Shown: positions 28,746 through 38,100 of the stretch, in pieces
How positions within the stretch are numbered: position 1 is the first letter of the stretch
Layout of the letters: each line of letters begins with the position of its first letter
Assembly (NCBI GenBank): GCA_012838135.1
Contig: DUPV01000016.1
Span: 1 to 64,000, forward strand
DNA length: 64,000 nucleotides
Reading direction: 5' to 3'
Source of the DNA: Clostridiaceae bacterium
GTDB lineage: Bacteria > Bacillota > Clostridia > Saccharofermentanales > DTU023
Notes under the pieces: model-generated
Told to the model about the DNA's origin: nothing
What the model saw: only the letters and a program-made list of their open reading frames with translations
Databases searched by the model: none
Made by a program: the position numbers and the translations under genes

Positions 28746-29234
28746 TTATGTACGATAAGAGAATTGCTCTTTTTTAGCTTTGATATCATAAAAGCGGTCG
28801 ATCTCATGTGCCAGGAAGTTCACTCTTTTTAGAATGTTTTTTCTGGTAATAATTCCGAGAAATTGATTATTATCACCAACCACACAAACAAAGTTGTGAT
28901 TTACCATTTGATGCAAAATATCTTCCAAGTCAACATTTTCATGTACTACTGAAAAATCATAACAGATGATTTCTGCAACTTTTTTTTCAGATAATTTGTC
29001 CCAATCATACGATATTTGATTTTTGACTCCTTCTATTACTAAAGGGAGAGATATTACACCGTGCAGACGGTGATGATTATCAATTACGGGAATGGAGCTG
29101 TAGCCCACTGTAGATAAGATCATCATTGCGTGTAATAAAGTATTTTCTGTTCTTACTGTAGCAACCGCATCAGCTGGAATTATTAATTCATTGTCGTCAA
29201 AAAGTAGTAGATTTTCAATATATTTATTAATCAT
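28746..29234 (-). CDS. CBS-domain protein, CbpB/DarB-like
   Basis: 162 residues made almost wholly of two CBS motifs: residues 20-80 (GYSSIPVIDNHHRLHGVI) and 90-145 (NFVCVVGDNNQFLGIITRK). Size and order match the c-di-AMP-binding CbpB/DarB (YkuL) family, which signals to the stringent-response enzyme Rel in Bacillus and Listeria. The ligand is inferred. ACGGAGGT stands before the ATG. It converges on prmA. Confidence 0.65.
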   Translation of the reverse strand: MINKYIENLLLFDDNELIIPADAVATVRTENTLLHAMMILSTVGYSSIPVIDNHHRLHGVISLPLVIEGVKNQISYDWDKLSEKKVAEIICYDFSVVHENVDLEDILHQMVNHNFVCVVGDNNQFLGIITRKNILKRVNFLAHEIDRFYDIKAKKEQFSYRT

Positions 29235-29449
29235 TCACAAAAACCTCCGTCTTTTTGTTGTCTGATAATAGCATAATAGACAAATGCGACGTATACAAGG
29301 CGAAAATATTAAGAATGTGTATCGGTTGTTCATATTTTTTTAATTTACTGAAACTTAAGATTTTAGTAAATTAAGAAATAATGTTACTAAATTGCGATTA
29401 GAACAATTAAACTGAATAAAACTATAAAACTGAATTATAAATTAAATGA

Positions 29450-31297
29450 TTACAGATCATTTTTGACAAATGAATCTCTGGCGATCCAGATCAAACCTAT
29501 TATCATCGCAAGCCAATAGAGATAAGGCAGAGTTGATGGAGTTCTGAGCACAAATTCCCGACTATTATTAATTCCGGAGAAAATGAAACTGGAAAAAGAA
29601 GTATCATTCATTACCGGAAAGATATACTTACTTAAATCAAGATATTCAAAAGGTAAAAAAGCGATAATCGGGTGTAAATTGATGGAAATCAATTTGATAA
29701 AATTATAAATGCTAAGCAAACCAAATTGCATAACCATTGTAATACCAACTGAAATGGAAGTACTGCGAGTAATACTGGAAAACATTAATGCAGTAGCGCC
29801 GGTAATCAATACAAAACTGACTTTGCTAAAACTTAATAACAGTAAATAGACGGGAAACTGTAATGCAACTACACCGTTTTGAGTTGCGAAAGCATAAGGC
29901 AAACGATAAAAAGGCTCAACAAATACATAAGAAGAAATCAAGGTAGTCAGATATACGATCAGCATACCGATTAAGCTGATACTTAAAATGCTTAATGCCT
30001 TGGCAAAGAAAATTTTATAACGTTTTACAGGTGCAATAATCAGACCTTTGATTGATCCTGTAGAAATTTCTTGCGAAATGGTACTTCCCGCCAGAATTAT
30101 TATCAGACAAATAATTGCATATGTACCGAGATTAATTGCTAAACCAGGATAGAAAGACATTGAAGCATCGGTTGTAGGCAAATCTGTAACGGGTAAATTC
30201 AGATAATAATTTGCCACTTGGAAATCATGCCTTGCCTCTTCGATTTCAACCGGTAATAATGGACGATATGAGAGATAGCCGTTATTTATTGCCGCAAAAG
30301 AATTGTCGCGTAAATGTTGTAAAGACAGAAAATAATTTTTGCCCGGATAGTGCGTCTTACCAAGGGGGTTAACTTGTAATTCTAATTCTAAATCTGAAAT
30401 CTTAAAATCCTTTTGCTGATCATTTAATGCTTGGTTCGACTTAATGTTATTAATTTGATACTCAATAAACATCGGATAACTATTTTCTTCGATAATCTGA
30501 TCAATTTTTTTGATTTTTTGTTCAATAGCCTCAACTGTCAGATCAGAATATTTCTCATACGGATAATAATCATATGGATAATAATCAATAGAATAATTAT
30601 CGATAATTATTCCATGGATGGTATCGGTTTGTTCACTTGAGAAATCAGATAGGCTTCTGCCTTCATCAAGGCTTGATCCTTCCGCTACAGCCTCGTCTGA
30701 GGATGTTTCTGATTCTTTCGAGTTTGTCTCATCTATGATTGCTTCTTCGTTGATTGCTTCCTCCGAGATTATTTTATCCGTATTTGAATCTTCCGGACTT
30801 GCTTTCTCTGCGATTGCTTCATCATATGCATGAATTTTCTCATTGATCTTTGGAGAACCTGCTAATTTAGCTTCTTTGGTAAGTTGCAAATCTGCCCAAT
30901 CATTGATTAATTGTCGCCGGAAATCCGAACTGTAAATATTGATGTTTTTTGCCAATCCGAGTTCAAGTAATAATTTATAATGTTTTAAGTTTGCCAGGTT
31001 TATATGTAAATTAAGCAAATCTTGTGCTTGATCCGATTTATTATTTTCTTCAATACTTTCCACATGTTGTTCCAGATCCGAAATTTCCTTTTCGATATTG
31101 AAGAGTTCTTTTTCCATTTCACTTTTGCTTTCGGTATAAGGAATTTGGTCATCCGAATAATACGAAAGCGAAAACAACTTAAAGATACCCCCCAGAGCCA
31201 CGATGCCCAATACGGTTAAAATCAGGATAAAATAAACAATCTTCTTGCGTAAAATTTTTGTCCATTCATTACGCAAAAGAACAAATACTTTATTCAA
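29450..31297 (-). CDS. ABC-2 type transporter permease with a large extracytoplasmic insert
   Basis: 615 residues. One membrane helix at about 18-40 is followed by ~340 residues outside the membrane: a Glu-rich coiled coil (about 45-105), a low-complexity acidic Ser/Glu tract (about 160-235) and a tyrosine-rich YDYYPYEKY segment. Five or more helices follow from about residue 385. The topology is that of ABC-2 permeases. It overlaps its ATPase gene by 8 bases. The acidic insert may bind cations or cationic peptides, which is conjecture. Confidence 0.8.
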   Translation of the reverse strand: MNKVFVLLRNEWTKILRKKIVYFILILTVLGIVALGGIFKLFSLSYYSDDQIPYTESKSEMEKELFNIEKEISDLEQHVESIEENNKSDQAQDLLNLHINLANLKHYKLLLELGLAKNINIYSSDFRRQLINDWADLQLTKEAKLAGSPKINEKIHAYDEAIAEKASPEDSNTDKIISEEAINEEAIIDETNSKESETSSDEAVAEGSSLDEGRSLSDFSSEQTDTIHGIIIDNYSIDYYPYDYYPYEKYSDLTVEAIEQKIKKIDQIIEENSYPMFIEYQINNIKSNQALNDQQKDFKISDLELELQVNPLGKTHYPGKNYFLSLQHLRDNSFAAINNGYLSYRPLLPVEIEEARHDFQVANYYLNLPVTDLPTTDASMSFYPGLAINLGTYAIICLIIILAGSTISQEISTGSIKGLIIAPVKRYKIFFAKALSILSISLIGMLIVYLTTLISSYVFVEPFYRLPYAFATQNGVVALQFPVYLLLLSFSKVSFVLITGATALMFSSITRSTSISVGITMVMQFGLLSIYNFIKLISINLHPIIAFLPFEYLDLSKYIFPVMNDTSFSSFIFSGINNSREFVLRTPSTLPYLYWLAMIIGLIWIARDSFVKNDL

Positions 31298-32228
31298 TGG
31301 GATTACCTCCTCCGGTGATTGAGAGATAAAGTTCTTCTAAATTCGTTTGATGCGGTTGAACGGCAGTTAATGCGATATGAGCCTGACTGAGACGAAAAAT
31401 AATTTCTGAGATTTGTTTTTCTTCAAGAGCTAAAATCAATGTATTTTGATCGATGATGCTTGGCTTATAAATTGAATTCTCATTGAATAATTCCAAAGCT
31501 TTATTCATTTGTTCAGCATCCAGAAAACGGAATAAAGTCAAACTTTGTTCCGGTTGTTTAATCATTTGATTAATCGGCTGATTATCAATCAATTTACCTC
31601 GATCAATGATAATAACCCGATCACACATTTTTTGAATTTCAGCTAATTGATGGCTGGAAACTAAGACTGCAATACCGTCTTCATGTGCCAACTTAACCAA
31701 TAAATTTCTTAATTCACGAATACCGCTCGGATCCAATCCGTTTGTCGGCTCATCTAAAATCAATACTCTCGGTTTGGGTAATAAAGCTTGAGCTATACAC
31801 ATACGCTGTTTCATACCGAGAGAATAATGCTTGACCTTCTGATCAGCTCTGTTCTGCATATGCAATAGTTCAATTACTTCATCAATCCGGGATTTATCCA
31901 CTCCCGGATGTAGTCGGCGATACATTTCTAAATTCAATCTGCCTGATAAATAATGATACATTTCAGGATTTTCAACGATGCCGCCAATGTTCTGCATAGC
32001 CTCTTCGTACTCGGTGCGATGATTTTTTCCACAAATTGTTATTTCCCCGTAGTCTAAAGTAAGGAACCCCATGATCAGCTTAATTGTAGTGCTTTTTCCG
32101 GCACCATTCGGACCGAGAAATCCCAATATTTCCCCCGCATGCAGATCAAACGACAAATCTTCAATAACCTGATGTTTGCCGAATGATTTATACAAATTCC
32201 TGACTGACAAAGATATTTCTTTTTCCAT
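31290..32228 (-). CDS. ABC transporter ATP-binding protein (ABC-2 type)
   Basis: 312 residues. The start at 32228 is chosen because AAGAGG lies six bases before it. An upstream ATG would run into the preceding gene. Walker A GPNGAGKST, signature YSLGMKQRM and Walker B VLILDEPTNGLD are all intact, with SSHQL as the switch. It is of the drug/bacteriocin-resistance type (NatA/BcrA-like). It couples to the permease that overlaps its 3' end. Confidence 0.92.
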   Translation of the reverse strand: MEKEISLSVRNLYKSFGKHQVIEDLSFDLHAGEILGFLGPNGAGKSTTIKLIMGFLTLDYGEITICGKNHRTEYEEAMQNIGGIVENPEMYHYLSGRLNLEMYRRLHPGVDKSRIDEVIELLHMQNRADQKVKHYSLGMKQRMCIAQALLPKPRVLILDEPTNGLDPSGIRELRNLLVKLAHEDGIAVLVSSHQLAEIQKMCDRVIIIDRGKLIDNQPINQMIKQPEQSLTLFRFLDAEQMNKALELFNENSIYKPSIIDQNTLILALEEKQISEIIFRLSQAHIALTAVQPHQTNLEELYLSITGGGNPIE

Positions 32229-32238
32229 ATGATACCTC

Positions 32239-32880
32239 TTATTCACCGTAATACGTTTCATATACTGTTTCTTCGTAATACGTAAATTCCGGTGGAAAAA
32301 TCGGATCGGCTATAATTATTTTCCATTGGTTATTGATTTTTTGCCAAACAATTTCACTTGTAACGTAGAAAAAGTAATCAGAGATAATCTGATTATTATT
32401 TCGAATTTCCAAATCGCTTTCAATTTCCCACAAGGTAGAACTTTTAATTTGATTTTTTAGATTCCATTGGAATGTTTGATCGCTAGTACTCATGTTTGTA
32501 ATATTATTCAGATATGTCCCATTGATAAAGGAATTTTTTAACAGATCACAAAATAATCGCTTATGTAAATTCAGTGTATCTTGATCATAATAATAATCTG
32601 CAATTTGAGCTTGAATCTCTATCCAATGATTTTCGGCAAATTCTTCCGCCCGTTGTTCTATATCCTTTCCTGAGGCTAGGACGGAATTAAATTGAGAAAT
32701 TTCAGCCGGTTTGGCAATCAAAGCTTTGGTCATTGTTGTTTGGTAGCTTTTTACTTGTTCCTGCAGATCGGATTTTGCTAAAGCAACACGACTATTCAGT
32801 ACTATAAAGACAATGATAATGCTTAAGAGCAGAAATGCAGTTATTAAAAATCCCACATTGATTTTCTTTTTCGGTTTCAT
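32239..32880 (-). CDS. Membrane-anchored hypothetical protein upstream of the ABC-2 transporter
   Basis: 213 residues. Basic N-terminus, one membrane helix (about 9-29), and an extracytoplasmic domain with NTF2-like length and a closing IVWQKINNQWKIIIADP strand pair. It is the first gene of a three-gene operon with the ATPase 10 bases downstream and has TAGGGG before the ATG. No family recognised. It is likely an accessory or sensor subunit. Confidence 0.65.
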   Translation of the reverse strand: MKPKKKINVGFLITAFLLLSIIIVFIVLNSRVALAKSDLQEQVKSYQTTMTKALIAKPAEISQFNSVLASGKDIEQRAEEFAENHWIEIQAQIADYYYDQDTLNLHKRLFCDLLKNSFINGTYLNNITNMSTSDQTFQWNLKNQIKSSTLWEIESDLEIRNNNQIISDYFFYVTSEIVWQKINNQWKIIIADPIFPPEFTYYEETVYETYYGE

Positions 32881-33297
32881 CTTTTACCCCTATTGAATGT
32901 TCTTAAACAATTTCCTTTATAAATATCCTTCAACAAAGGATGCTGAACACTTGATATAATCATTGTCACAATTTTTATTTGTTCTTATAATAGATATATA
33001 AATAATTGTAACAATTCATTTTCAATAAGATAAATATAACAACAATAAACAATTTTGTTTCTTAGATTTTTCTTAAGAAAATTAATTGTTAATTATAAAA
33101 AGCATATTTATATTTAAAGAATAATTTAAACTCAATCTATGGCATAGATGCAAATTTAATTGTCAACTGGATTTACAAGTATTCGACATTCAATTGGATG
33201 ATCATTTGATGATTGCAAACATAGTGATATTCACATGCAATTCAAAATGTTATAAAGCGAATCCGGTTCAAAATCTGAATATCAGGAGAGAAAAATC
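32881..33297. other. AT-rich divergent intergenic region
   Basis: 417 bases without a gene. A clear plus-strand promoter lies at 32963-32991 (see separate entry), more than 300 bases before the XRE-like gene, so a long leader or extra promoters are implied. No RNA structure with a T run or riboswitch-like core was seen. Confidence 0.5.
32963..32991 (+). promoter_or_regulatory. Consensus SigA-type promoter
   Basis: TTGTCA (32963-32968), a 17-bp spacer and a perfect TATAAT (32986-32991). It points toward the kinase/glycosyltransferase island that begins at 33298. Confidence 0.65.
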
Positions 33298-33753
33298 ATG
33301 ACAGAAATAAATGACAAAGCTAACAAGAATCCTCTCGATACTTCCCTTATGCATGAGAAGCTGAAAGGAGATTCTTTTCCTCAAAATTGGGATGAATTTC
33401 TGGATGATGATATTCGTGAGTTCTTTGATCAGTTATTAAATATTACGGGACAAAAGAAGAGTGATGTGATCAGAAAAGCAAATCTCTCCAGAGTTTATGG
33501 TTACCAAATTATGGAAGGGCGAAGACGCGGCAAACGTGACTACTATCTTTTGATCGCTCTTGCAATGTCTCTTGATCTGAAAACCACACAGAGAATGTTG
33601 GCAGTAGCACAATACGGTGCACTGCATCCGCTCATCAAACGTGATGCTGCAATAATTTTTGCAATTAATCATGAATATGACATTATGCAGACTTATGATT
33701 TTATGTGTTCGCTGGGACTTGCTCCTTTGGATGATGGAACGGAAAATGAATAA
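33298..33753 (+). CDS. XRE-like helix-turn-helix protein at the head of the kinase island
   Basis: 151 residues, CAGGAGAG before the ATG. Residues ~40-100 hold a five-helix bundle with ITGQKKSDVIRKANLSRVYGYQIMEG-type helix-turn-helix and a LLIALAMSLDL helix, as in XRE proteins. The last 40 residues (RDAAIIFAINHEYDIMQTY) resemble a family found beside clostridial Ser/Thr kinases. It may regulate the island or be a kinase substrate. Both are inferred from position. Confidence 0.6.
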   Translation: MTEINDKANKNPLDTSLMHEKLKGDSFPQNWDEFLDDDIREFFDQLLNITGQKKSDVIRKANLSRVYGYQIMEGRRRGKRDYYLLIALAMSLDLKTTQRMLAVAQYGALHPLIKRDAAIIFAINHEYDIMQTYDFMCSLGLAPLDDGTENE

Positions 33754-33908
33754 ACATTTCTTAGTGTGCGAAAATCAGATCTCAGATATCTGAAACAACA
33801 CAGATAACAAAAAACATGTATTAGAGTTAAACTGACAATTTAATACTATAACCGGTTTTTCAGGGAGATTATCGCTAAGATTAATAATTCAAAAGTGTGG
33901 AGGTAAAA

Positions 33909-35192
33909 ATGGGCAAATCGATAAAACCAGCGAAAGCGATACTATGCATGATTATTGTATTTGCTATGATACTAACCGGTTGTAATTCTGAGCGTGAAGT
34001 TGAGCCTGATGCAACAGAAATAACAAAAATTTCTTCAGCAGCAGGCTTTTTAGCAGATAAAGTTGAAGGAAGCATGGGTTTTATTGCAAGTACTCCTAAA
34101 AAATCCAAAAATTCTGAGAATGCTTACCTGTATGATAATGCAGTAGCAATACTTGCGTTATCGTATGCAGGAGCTGACTGGCATGCTCAAAAAATTGCGG
34201 ATGCCATTTTATTTGCGCAAGAACATGATCGAACGTTCGATGATGGCAGACTTAGAAATGTCTATATCAGCGGTGATCCCAAAAGTGATTCAGGAAGATC
34301 TATTACGGCCGGGAAAGTTACGATCAGACTTCCCGGATTTTGGCAGGATGGACGTTGGCAGGAAGATTCTTATACTGTTTCAACCTCAACGGGAAATATT
34401 GCTTGGACTATTTTGGCACTTTGTACTGTGGCAGAAAATGCTACTTCCGAACAACGAGAGGAGTACATTGCGGCAGCGATTCGTGCGGCGGATTTTGTTC
34501 TTACTTTAAAATCTGATAGTGGAGGTTTTACAGCAGGATATGTAGGCTGGGATGATACGCAAGAGAAAGTTACTTATAAATCGACGGAACATAATATCAA
34601 TCTGATTTCTGCATTTTCTGCTCTGGCTGATCTCATCACAGAGCAAAGACCGGAAAAAGCGGCAGAGTATCTGGAAGCGTCAGAGTATGCCAAAATGTTT
34701 GTACTGTCTATGTATGATAAAAAGTTGCATTGTTTTTATACCGGCACGGAAGAAGACGGCAAGACAATAAGTAAGGGAGTTATTCCGCTTGATACGAATA
34801 CTCTGACGATTCTTGCACTGGAAGAACTGGAAGATACTCATAAAATTATTTCATTTGTCGAGGAAAGCATGACTGTAGGCGAAGGTTTTGATTTCAGTGC
34901 CGGGGATCTGGATGGTATCTGGAATGAAGGCACCGCGCAGATGGCTGTTTGTTACAGCAAACTCGGACATTTGGAGAAGTATGAGTCAATCATGCAATAC
35001 TTGAAGACTCAGACCGACAAGGATGGAAGCATCCCGGCTGCAGATAGGGATGGGGTTTCTACCGGTTTTGTTATTGTCGGAACAGATATTTTATGGGAGT
35101 ATAACAATTCACAAAGTATAGGAGCTACAGGCTGGCTTGCTTTTGCACAGATGAAAAAGAATCCTTTAGGGCAAAATTCTGAGCAGGAATAG
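33909..35192 (+). CDS. Helical-toroid lipoprotein paired with the glycosyltransferase-kinase
   Basis: 427 residues from the ATG at 33909 with GGAGG nearby (a GTG 12 bases upstream is less likely). Lipobox ILTGC gives Cys25. The mature part is a repeated helical-hairpin toroid, with DNAVAILALSYAGAD, TGNIAWTILALCTV, IWNEGTAQMAVCYSKLG and a closing ATGWLAFAQMKKNP. This is the (alpha/alpha)6 shape of glycan-active enzymes. Its stop lies one base before the next start, so it is translationally linked to the glycosyltransferase fusion. By analogy with BcsA/BcsZ pairs it may act on the polymer made by that enzyme. No catalytic residues are proven. Confidence 0.6.
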   Translation: MGKSIKPAKAILCMIIVFAMILTGCNSEREVEPDATEITKISSAAGFLADKVEGSMGFIASTPKKSKNSENAYLYDNAVAILALSYAGADWHAQKIADAILFAQEHDRTFDDGRLRNVYISGDPKSDSGRSITAGKVTIRLPGFWQDGRWQEDSYTVSTSTGNIAWTILALCTVAENATSEQREEYIAAAIRAADFVLTLKSDSGGFTAGYVGWDDTQEKVTYKSTEHNINLISAFSALADLITEQRPEKAAEYLEASEYAKMFVLSMYDKKLHCFYTGTEEDGKTISKGVIPLDTNTLTILALEELEDTHKIISFVEESMTVGEGFDFSAGDLDGIWNEGTAQMAVCYSKLGHLEKYESIMQYLKTQTDKDGSIPAADRDGVSTGFVIVGTDILWEYNNSQSIGATGWLAFAQMKKNPLGQNSEQE

Positions 35193-35193
35193 A

Positions 35194-38100
35194 ATGCGAA
35201 AAAAAACAAGTCGAAGAAAAAGAAAAATACCGGAAGATCAAAGAGCAAAAAGACAAATTCCGGAAAATCTCGGGAACAGCCTATGTGGTGTTTGGTCATA
35301 TATAGTCGTGCTTGCAATTGATGCAGGCGTTCATATTACGTTATTCTTTCTTTATGGTCAGACGTTGGGAGATTTGATACGACTTTTTCTTTCTTTTATC
35401 TTTTTCATTTACCCTTTACAATATATAGCTGATACTCTGTGGTCGCTTCGACCGTCGGTTTGTGAGATCCTTGCCGGAAGACTTCAAATCAATAGAAAAT
35501 ATTATATGAATACGATTCGGAAAGAAGTTGCTCGCGAGGCTCTTCTCCCGGTTACTATCAGTATACCTGTCTACTTGGAAGATAATGAAGTTATTTTTCA
35601 AACTCTGCGCCAGAGTATGATTGCAGTAAAACGTTATCATGAATATAGCGATCAGGAAAGCAATATTGTAGTTTCAGATGACGGGCTTGGCCCAATGTGC
35701 GGAGGTCATTGTACGAAAGAGAAAATCGACAGGCTGATTCAGACTTTTTTGTATGATTTTTCAGCATTAACACAACTGGAAGTACAGGCTGCTGAACGTG
35801 TTCTGTTTTATCGGAAAAACCGAATACCTTTTGTTGTGCGTCCGCAAGAGGGAAGGCTCGGTTTGTTTAAAAAGTCTTCTAATCTCAATTACACTTTATG
35901 TTTCGGTAATGCCGTAGCCGCAGGTAATTCTCCGGAAAACCTGACGCAGAAAGGACAACCTTTTGCAGAAGGTTATGCAGAAGGAAATATTAAGACTAAT
36001 GAGATAATCCTGCTTCTTGATAAAGATTCCGGAGTAAAAGAAAAAATCATTGAGGCAATTATTCCGGAATTTGCAGCAGATGAAAAACTGGCTTATGTAC
36101 AATGTGCCACCAAAGCTGAAAATTTATCTGAAAACTATTATTCGTATGCTACAGGTCATCAAATCAATAATCTGTTCCACAATGTTTGGCCGTGTAAAGC
36201 ATTGCAAGGTTTTTTTGTACCGCTGATCGGCCATAATGTGTTCTTGCGAAAAAGCATTTTGGAAAAGAGTGGATTTTGGTCTGAGAATAAAGTATCGGAA
36301 GATTTTGATAAAGCTATTAGTTTATACAGTATGGGTTATCATGGCAAATATGCCCAATTGAAGGGACTTGAGTTTACAGAATATGCAAGCAGGACGTTTA
36401 CTGAAGAAACATGTAAACAACGCAGGTATGCTTATGGTCTTTTGGAAATGATTTTTGACGGAACCATCGCTCCGAAAACAACACGAAACTGTGACCGGTT
36501 TTATATGTTGATATATTTTTTCTCTCTCTTGAATCAAGTGCTGCTTCTGCCGACAGTGCTTTATGAATGTTATCTGGGGAATATTTATCTTTTATGGGTG
36601 GGATTTATTTTCTGCAGTATCTGTTTTATTATGCTTCCGCGTGTCAGAAGTTTTATTATGCGACGGCGGCTGCCAAAAGAATATGCTGAACAAACTACAC
36701 ATACCGTGATCATTTCCCTTTCTTTTGTAGGACATTCGTATTCAGTTCTGGCGGGAGCATGCCGATATCTGATTAATAAAATCAAAGAAAACAATACACC
36801 GTTTCCCTCCACAAATGTAGATAAACTAGAGTATAGTTTTACTGCCGGCGTAAAAATTATGTTTGAATATATTCGTAAGAACAAATGGTTTCTCATAATA
36901 GCAGCTCTTTGTCTTGACCGTGCTATATTTATGCTCACAAGGAAGGGGATTGCAACAGCGACGGTATTTACGTATTGTTATATACTGTTTTGTGCTGTAT
37001 TCATTCCGTTTTTATTGACGCCACAATTCTTTGCGGGTTTGAAAATAAAACAGATGGTGAACAAAAGAAAGGCAGCAAGCGATATGAAAATATTTGGGAC
37101 TGATGTGCCTGATACTGCGCAAAACCAAGATGACATGGTGACAGCCTGGAATATGGATATGCAGATATTATCGCCGAGAATTGTCGATGAATCAGGGAAT
37201 AGTGAATTTCCAAACAGTGATATAGAGATTTTTCTCAATTCTTATAAAAAAACACTTAGTGATTTATTACCTGAAGCAAGTATGCCGGAAGAGCTTTTAG
37301 CTAATTATTCTTATGAAAGTTGTTTGCGTAAAGATCCGGAAGGCAAGAAGGAAATTTATTTGCTTCGACGGGATGATAATACCGGAGTCTTACTTAAAAT
37401 TACACAGGACTATCCTGAAGAAGATGCACTTGAAGAAGCAAATCTGTTAGCAAAATTGGATCATCCGGGGATTCCGAAAGTATTTGACTCTTTTGAGTAT
37501 GCCGGGAAAAATTTCATACTGCGCGAATATTTTGAAGGACGTTCGCTTTATGAGATCATTAAAAAAGGCGGTTGTCTGGGAGCAAAAGATATTTTTGGCA
37601 TAGTGCTGAAGCTTGTGGATATTTTGAGTTATTTGCATTCCAGGATACCTCCTGTAATTCATCGTGATATCAAGCCTCAGAATATTATCGTCGGTAAAGA
37701 CGGAAGCATACATTTGATTGATTTTGGAATTGCGAGATTGCATAAGTACGAACGTATACAAGATACTTCGGTGATTCTGACACTAGATTATGCTTCACCT
37801 GAACAATATGGTTTTGAACAGACAACACCTTTGTCGGATATTTATTCTCTTGGTGTTGTAATGCTTTTTATGGCTACAGGCAGAACTGCCAGAACAGGCT
37901 TGGAATCACAAATTGTTAATAATCGGCTGCGCAACTTGATTGAGCAATGTATTGCATTCAATCCGAAATCTCGAATTCAGAGCGTAGAGCAGATCAGGCA
38001 TTATATCATGCGCGACAGCAATCAACGGAAGTCAAAAAGAAAACGTTCACTGATAGTTGCAGCCTTATTGTTGATTTGTGCGACTTTTCTTTCTTTTTTG

